Assembly: GCF_016429065.1 (NCBI RefSeq)
Contig: NZ_JAELTX010000035.1
Coordinates: 1 to 42,927, forward strand
Direction: 5' to 3'
From: Pedobacter sp. ASV17
GTDB taxonomy: Bacteria; Bacteroidota; Bacteroidia; Sphingobacteriales; Sphingobacteriaceae
Length of the DNA: 42,927 nt
Below, one piece after another: positions 39,611 to 42,927 of this stretch (within the stretch, counting starts at the first letter, position 1; each line of letters starts with the position of its first letter). Position numbers and translations under genes: made by a program. The notes under the pieces are model-generated. The model did no database searches. It was not told the DNA's origin and was given only the letters and a program-made list of their open reading frames with translations.

Positions 39611-41023
39611 ATGAAATTAAAATATTGTATCATATATTCTCTAATTGCCATTACATTCTTTGGCTGTGAGAAAAAATTAGATTTAAAAAATCAACAGTCA
39701 TTATCAAATGAGGATGTTTATAAAAGTCCAGCAACAGCTTTAGGTGCATTGCTTGGTGTTTATAGCACTGCTCAAACGCTTGATTTTTATGGTAGTCTGC
39801 CGCAGGTTATCGCGGATTATATGGGGAATAATGTGGATTTTGTAGGAACTTTTCCAACCTTGCAGGATTTGAATAATTTTTCTGGAGTATCTACCAACGG
39901 TAATGTGTCAACAATATGGCAAGTGCATTATCAAGTTATTAATAGAGCGAATTCGATTATTGCTAATATCAATAATGTCGATGGTTTGTCTGCGCAAGCT
40001 AAGGCACAATATATAGGCGAAGCAAAATTTTTACGGGCTTTGGCGTATTTCCAATTGGCAAATCTATTTGCACAGCCGTATCAAGTTAACAATGGGACTA
40101 ACCTATGTGTCCCTTTAGTTTTGGATGAATTCACGGGCACGATTACCTATCCATCTAGGTCAACCTTAAACCAAGTACATACTCAAATTATTAATGACTT
40201 AAATGATGCTGCGGCAGTTTTACCTGTATCTTATAGTAGTGCTGCAGACACACGTGGTAGAGCTACAAAAGGGGCAGCATATGGTCTTTTATCACGTTTA
40301 TATTTATATCGCGAAGAATGGCCAAAAGCAGAAACGGCCGCTAGAAGTACTTTAGCCCAGGGTATTTATAACACTGCTACTGATTATGCATTTTATAGTG
40401 GAAATACAGCAGAAGACGTATTTACTATTCAAAATAGTGCCATAGATAATGGAAAGACAGGCACTGGTGGTTGGGCATCATTTTATAATCCCGCAGCTCG
40501 TGGGGGAAGAGGCGATGCGCCTTTTTCACAAGATTTGATTAATGCTTATAATTTAGAGGCTGGTGATAAAAGATTTGCCTTGAAAATAACTGGAATAGCA
40601 ACTGATGGACTTTCCCGTTTCTTTACCAGTAAATTCCCAGATGCAACAAATAATTCAGATAATTCCCCTGTGATACGTACTACTGAGATTTATTTGAATT
40701 TAGCAGAGGCCTTGGCTCGCCAAAATGTAACTCCTAATCCAGAAGCGATTACTATTTTAAATAACCGTATTAGAGTTAGGGCGGGATTGGGGCCAAAGGC
40801 GGTAGCAACGCAACAGGCCTTAATTGATGCCCTTCTAATTGAAAGGAGAAAAGAACTAGCTTTTGAAGGGCACAGTAGAATGGATTTGCTGCGCAATAAG
40901 CAGAATCTTCGAACTGGAAATGCGGCAGCAGCTTTTGGAGCCCCAAAAACAATATTGCCTATCCCACAAAGGGAGGTCGACAACAACAAAGGTTTGCAAG
41001 GACAACAAAACCCAAGTTATTAG
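39611..41023 (+). CDS. SusD/RagB-type substrate-binding lipoprotein
   Basis: A 470-residue surface lipoprotein (lipobox TFFGC, Cys19) beginning EKKLDLKNQQSLSNEDVYKSP. It has the SusD helical TPR core (IWQVHYQVINRANSIIANIN, GEAKFLRALAYFQLANLFAQ, KGAAYGLLSRLYLYREEWPKAE) and the C-terminal ERRKELAFEGHSRMDLLR and ILPIPQREVDNN motifs. It is shorter than many SusD proteins. It caps SusC and binds substrate. The ATG at 39611, 10 nt after susC, is preferred over an in-frame codon at 39590 that overlaps susC. Confidence 0.94.
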   Translation: MKLKYCIIYSLIAITFFGCEKKLDLKNQQSLSNEDVYKSPATALGALLGVYSTAQTLDFYGSLPQVIADYMGNNVDFVGTFPTLQDLNNFSGVSTNGNVSTIWQVHYQVINRANSIIANINNVDGLSAQAKAQYIGEAKFLRALAYFQLANLFAQPYQVNNGTNLCVPLVLDEFTGTITYPSRSTLNQVHTQIINDLNDAAAVLPVSYSSAADTRGRATKGAAYGLLSRLYLYREEWPKAETAARSTLAQGIYNTATDYAFYSGNTAEDVFTIQNSAIDNGKTGTGGWASFYNPAARGGRGDAPFSQDLINAYNLEAGDKRFALKITGIATDGLSRFFTSKFPDATNNSDNSPVIRTTEIYLNLAEALARQNVTPNPEAITILNNRIRVRAGLGPKAVATQQALIDALLIERRKELAFEGHSRMDLLRNKQNLRTGNAAAAFGAPKTILPIPQREVDNNKGLQGQQNPSY

Positions 41024-41062
41024 AGACTGTTTTCAAGGAGAAAGGGTACTAATATCTGATTA

Positions 41063-41089
41063 AGCCGCTATTTTATAGCGGCTTTTTTT
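41063..41089 (+). terminator. Intrinsic terminator after susD
   Basis: AGCCGCTAT (41063-41071), loop TTT, ATAGCGGCT (41075-41083), then a run of Ts. The perfect 9-bp stem insulates the next gene, which has its own element-containing promoter. Confidence 0.92.
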
Positions 41090-41109
41090 ATGTTAAAAAT
41101 GCAGTAATC

Positions 41110-41159
41110 AAAAAAGGTGTTTTTCGCACATTTTATTAATTGAATTGGTAGGAACTTTA
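41110..41159 (+). promoter_or_regulatory. 25-bp element plus -7 box, copy 3
   Basis: Bases 41110-41134 match copies 1 and 2 with one change (GGTGTTTTTCGCAC instead of GGTGATTTTCGCAC). ACTTTA ends at 41159, again 29 nt after CACA, although this -7 box is weak. The start codon of the NTF2-like gene is 18 nt downstream. Shared control with susCD is likely. Confidence 0.68.
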
Positions 41160-41177
41160 GGTAGATATTATACTGCC

Positions 41178-41618
41178 ATGAAAAAGAGAATACTAACCAT
41201 TTTTATGCTCCTTGTATTGATGACCAATAGAAGTAGCGCAACAGAAAACCCTAACGGCGATTATCAGCAAGTGATAGATGCCTACCGATTAGGTTTTTTA
41301 AATACTGACTATAAAAAGTTTAAAGAGATATTAAGTCCAAATGCAATATTCACTACTTATACCCGAGGAGAAAAGATCATTAAAAATGGCGTATGCGCCG
41401 TTTTAGATAACATGTGTAAAAACCGCGGAATGATACAGCAGGATTGTGAGGCCAAGGCTGCTATAATTGCTACATCCTCATCTCAAGTGATGGCGGAGAT
41501 AGATATTAATTATCTACGGTTTGACAACAGGCAAAAACATATCCTTACGATTGAAAAAGACGAGGAAGGAAAATGGAAAATAACCAATGTTTATAAATAT
41601 TTTTTTAATCAGGAATGA
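41178..41618 (+). CDS. Secreted NTF2-like (lumazine-binding/SnoaL-type) protein
   Basis: A 146-residue exported protein: signal peptide (RILTIFMLLVLMTNRSSA), then an NTF2-like cone fold with YQQVIDAYRLGFLNTDYKKFKEILSPNAIFTTYTRG, AEIDINYLRFDNRQKHILTI and KWKITNVYKYFF. It resembles the putative lumazine-binding/SnoaL-like group; catalytic residues cannot be assigned, so ligand binding or a non-redox enzyme are both possible. The ATG at 41178 is preferred to an upstream TTG at 41145 that lies inside the promoter. It shares the 25-bp element with susC. Confidence 0.75.
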   Translation: MKKRILTIFMLLVLMTNRSSATENPNGDYQQVIDAYRLGFLNTDYKKFKEILSPNAIFTTYTRGEKIIKNGVCAVLDNMCKNRGMIQQDCEAKAAIIATSSSQVMAEIDINYLRFDNRQKHILTIEKDEEGKWKITNVYKYFFNQE

Positions 41619-41622
41619 TTAA

Positions 41623-41994
41623 CTAAGAGCGGTTTCTCGAGAAAAAATTAACCTTCACCGAGCAAATAATGGCGATGAGGAACGAGCCTAAAGTAATGAT
41701 ATCAACGGTAGTGTCGGGGATGTTTTTTCCTGTGAGCCGATCTAGGTGGTATTTAACAAATGAATTGGGCAAATTGGTTTCGCCTAGTTTGGTTTTAACC
41801 TGCCATTGCCAGTCGGTAATGGGGCAGTAGCCCAAGCCATACCAAATACCAAGCCCAAGCCAGCAAAATAAAGTAATGCCTACAATATAGAGGTGCAGTT
41901 TTCTGGTTTTTGGCCAAATCCAAGCAAATAGGTTAAGGCCAATAATAACGAGATGTAAAATGGTTAAAAAGTAGTCGAGTACGGGTAAGCTCAC
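41623..41994 (-). CDS. DUF2784 membrane protein
   Basis: A 123-residue membrane protein of the DUF2784 family with about four hydrophobic helices and the family signature LGYCPITDWQWQVKTKLGE between helices 2 and 3. The last helix is VDIITLGSFLIAIICSVKV. Function unknown. Translation starts at GTG, whose GTGA overlaps the stop codon of the upstream gene, so the two genes are translationally coupled. The end lies 4 nt from the convergent NTF2-like gene. Confidence 0.87.
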   Translation of the reverse strand: MSLPVLDYFLTILHLVIIGLNLFAWIWPKTRKLHLYIVGITLFCWLGLGIWYGLGYCPITDWQWQVKTKLGETNLPNSFVKYHLDRLTGKNIPDTTVDIITLGSFLIAIICSVKVNFFSRNRS

Positions 41995-42440
41995 GGGGTG
42001 CCGCTTCCAGATTTAAGGCCTTCAATCCCTACCACTTTTTCTTCCTCTTCACCTTTTTTCTTTTTCTTCTTTTTCTTGGTCGGATCTACGCCATTCAAAC
42101 GGTCTTCAACAATCTTGTCAAATTCTACAATTTGCTCGGGCTTTAAAACCGCTTTAATATTTTTGTTGGTTTCGTTATTTAAACGGTACAATTTTGATAT
42201 TTCTTCGTCGTTGAAGCCTGTAGCCTGTTGTTTTTTGCTTAAAGCAATTTGTTCTTTTGCCAAATTATAAGCGTAGTTGTAAATCACGCTCTTTTGTGTA
42301 GAGCTCAACTTTAGGCGGGTTTCTAATTCGTCTACGTTCTTTTTAGCTAACTCTTCTGGAGTTGGCATTTTGGGTTGTTGCGCCATTGCGGCAACAGCCA
42401 TTGTGGTAAAAAGAAGAAGAGCGGATAAAAACTTTTTCAT
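41991..42440 (-). CDS. Secreted Lys-rich protein with helical Spy-like domain
   Basis: A 149-residue exported protein: signal peptide (LLLFTTMAVAAMAQQ), then a helical region (MPTPEELAKKNVDELETRLK, SSTQKSVIYNYAYNLAKEQI, NIKAVLKPEQIVEFDKIVED) resembling the LTxxQ-type helices of Spy/CpxP-like periplasmic proteins of Bacteroidota. It is followed by a run of nine lysines (KKKKKKKKK) and an EEEE stretch (about 126-139). The homopolymeric codon run (AAG/AAA) is a possible slippage site. The family call is tentative. It precedes the DUF2784 gene with a 4-nt overlap. Confidence 0.65.
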   Translation of the reverse strand: MKKFLSALLLFTTMAVAAMAQQPKMPTPEELAKKNVDELETRLKLSSTQKSVIYNYAYNLAKEQIALSKKQQATGFNDEEISKLYRLNNETNKNIKAVLKPEQIVEFDKIVEDRLNGVDPTKKKKKKKKGEEEEKVVGIEGLKSGSGTP

Positions 42441-42469
42441 GGTGCTTAACTATAGTTTAACGCTGCAAT

Positions 42470-42631
42470 TTAGGAATTTTTTAGCAAAACATCATCGATT
42501 AAGGTACTTAGCCTTGAGCGGTAGGAGGAGATGTAATCAATGGCATCAGTTACATAGCCTCCATTGGGGAGCAGGTATTTTTCTAACTCTTCGTTAGATT
42601 TTTGAAGGAGCAGGTTTTTGTTTACTCTCAC
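42470..42631 (-). CDS. Small hypothetical protein (53 aa), GTG start
   Basis: A 53-codon ORF starting GTG with no other start before an upstream in-frame stop. The product (MRVNKNLLLQKSNEELEKYL...GGYVTDAIDYISSYRSRLST) is helical with a balanced charge and looks like a real small cytosolic protein. It lies 29 nt upstream of the Lys-rich protein gene on the same strand and may begin that operon. No family is recognised. Confidence 0.5.
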   Translation of the reverse strand: MRVNKNLLLQKSNEELEKYLLPNGGYVTDAIDYISSYRSRLSTLIDDVLLKNS

Positions 42632-42927
42632 GGCTAGGTTAATTTAGTTAAGGAGCAAAATAAACAAATTGGGTTAGGTTGCAATGAACTTTGTAAAATA
42701 AACCCGATTGAAGTGGTTATCCTTTTTGTTTTTGTTCATTTGTCATTCCGAAGTTTCGGGAGCAGGATTTTGTTTGTTAATAAGCCGACACTTCGATAAA
42801 CTCAGTGTGACAAAGGAAGTGCTGCTAGCGAAAATATTCTTCGACAACCTGTCCCGATTCGGGAGGCTCAGGACGACAGCCCTATTAAAACAAAAAGATA
42901 AAAACGAAAAGCGGGACTATCGTATCC
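42632..42927. other. Repeat-containing spacer at the window end
   Basis: No credible gene is visible in these 296 bases. TTTCGGGAGCAGG (42755-42767) pairs roughly with CCTGTCCCGA (42849-42858). CTTCGATAAACTCAGTGTGA (42792-42811) is related to the remnant at 10111-10130. This is the kind of dispersed repeat debris seen elsewhere in the window. The last 40 bases hold nothing assignable. Confidence 0.5.

Noticed and set aside
36295..41159. Classical polysaccharide utilisation locus
   Set aside because: SusC/SusD are present, but no glycoside hydrolase, lyase, sulfatase, hybrid two-component sensor or ECF sigma/anti-sigma pair is visible.

Overview
The window reads as a chromosome segment from a Bacteroidota bacterium, most likely a Sphingobacteriaceae/Pedobacter-type organism. 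The signs are SusC/SusD and TonB receptor/DUF4249 pairs, TAnnTTTG-type promoters with a TTTG element about 17-18 nt upstream, genes without Shine-Dalgarno sites, OmpA/TSP3 porins, DUF1543, DUF2784 and DUF763 proteins, and many dispersed inverted repeats. No rRNA, tRNA, CRISPR array, prophage or insertion sequence was seen. The only mobile-type gene is a REP-associated tyrosine transposase (RAYT).

Layout. 1-6.6 kb: the 5' part of an ABC exporter gene (minus strand), the GTPase MeaB, a major OmpA-like porin with a clear promoter and terminator, a 40-residue membrane protein, and a tight ridA / EamA transporter / recG operon whose last two genes start with TTG. 6.6-10.3 kb: a RAYT gene bracketed by its REP palindromes, a DUF763 protein ending in a sliding-clamp-binding-like peptide, and a beta-lactamase-fold lipoprotein. 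10.3-17.1 kb: fumC, a lipoprotein, an S1/P1 nuclease, a low-molecular-weight tyrosine phosphatase overlapping tail to tail with a CREST (ceramidase-like) membrane protein, DUF1543, an old-yellow-enzyme reductase, and a protein with two OmpA-like domains. 17.16-17.67 kb: a non-coding tandem repeat array. 17.8-23 kb: ybaB, a UPF0173 metallohydrolase, a secreted Lys/Ala-rich repeat protein, a MORN/TonB-C protein and polA. 23-28 kb: hypothetical envelope proteins, a SelW-like thioredoxin-fold protein, an AhpD-like protein, an alkyltransferase-like protein without its cysteine, trmB, several repeat hairpins and a RelE/ParE toxin-antitoxin pair. 28.2-34.1 kb: a TonB receptor/DUF4249 pair, two small exported proteins, oxyR and a degenerate retropepsin-like protein. 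34.4-41.6 kb: an outer-membrane uptake locus with an atypical LuxR regulator, a VOC protein, an AraC regulator, SusC, SusD and a secreted NTF2-like protein. 41.6-42.9 kb: DUF2784, a Lys-rich secreted protein, a 53-residue protein and a repeat-rich spacer.

The most unusual signal is in the 34-41 kb locus. A nearly invariant 25-bp element (core GGTGWTTTTCGCACATTTT) occurs three times, each time exactly the same distance from a TTTG/TTTA -7-like box. Two copies lie between araC and susC and one lies before the NTF2-like gene. A strong terminator lies between the first two, so the first promoter may make a short RNA of about 90 nt. This looks like a small dedicated regulon, with class-II-type activator placement, for an uptake system that carries no glycoside hydrolase in the visible region. 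Other leads are the RAYT whose C-terminus is encoded by a REP half-site, the clamp-motif-bearing DUF763 protein, and a LuxR regulator lacking its phospho-acceptor aspartate.
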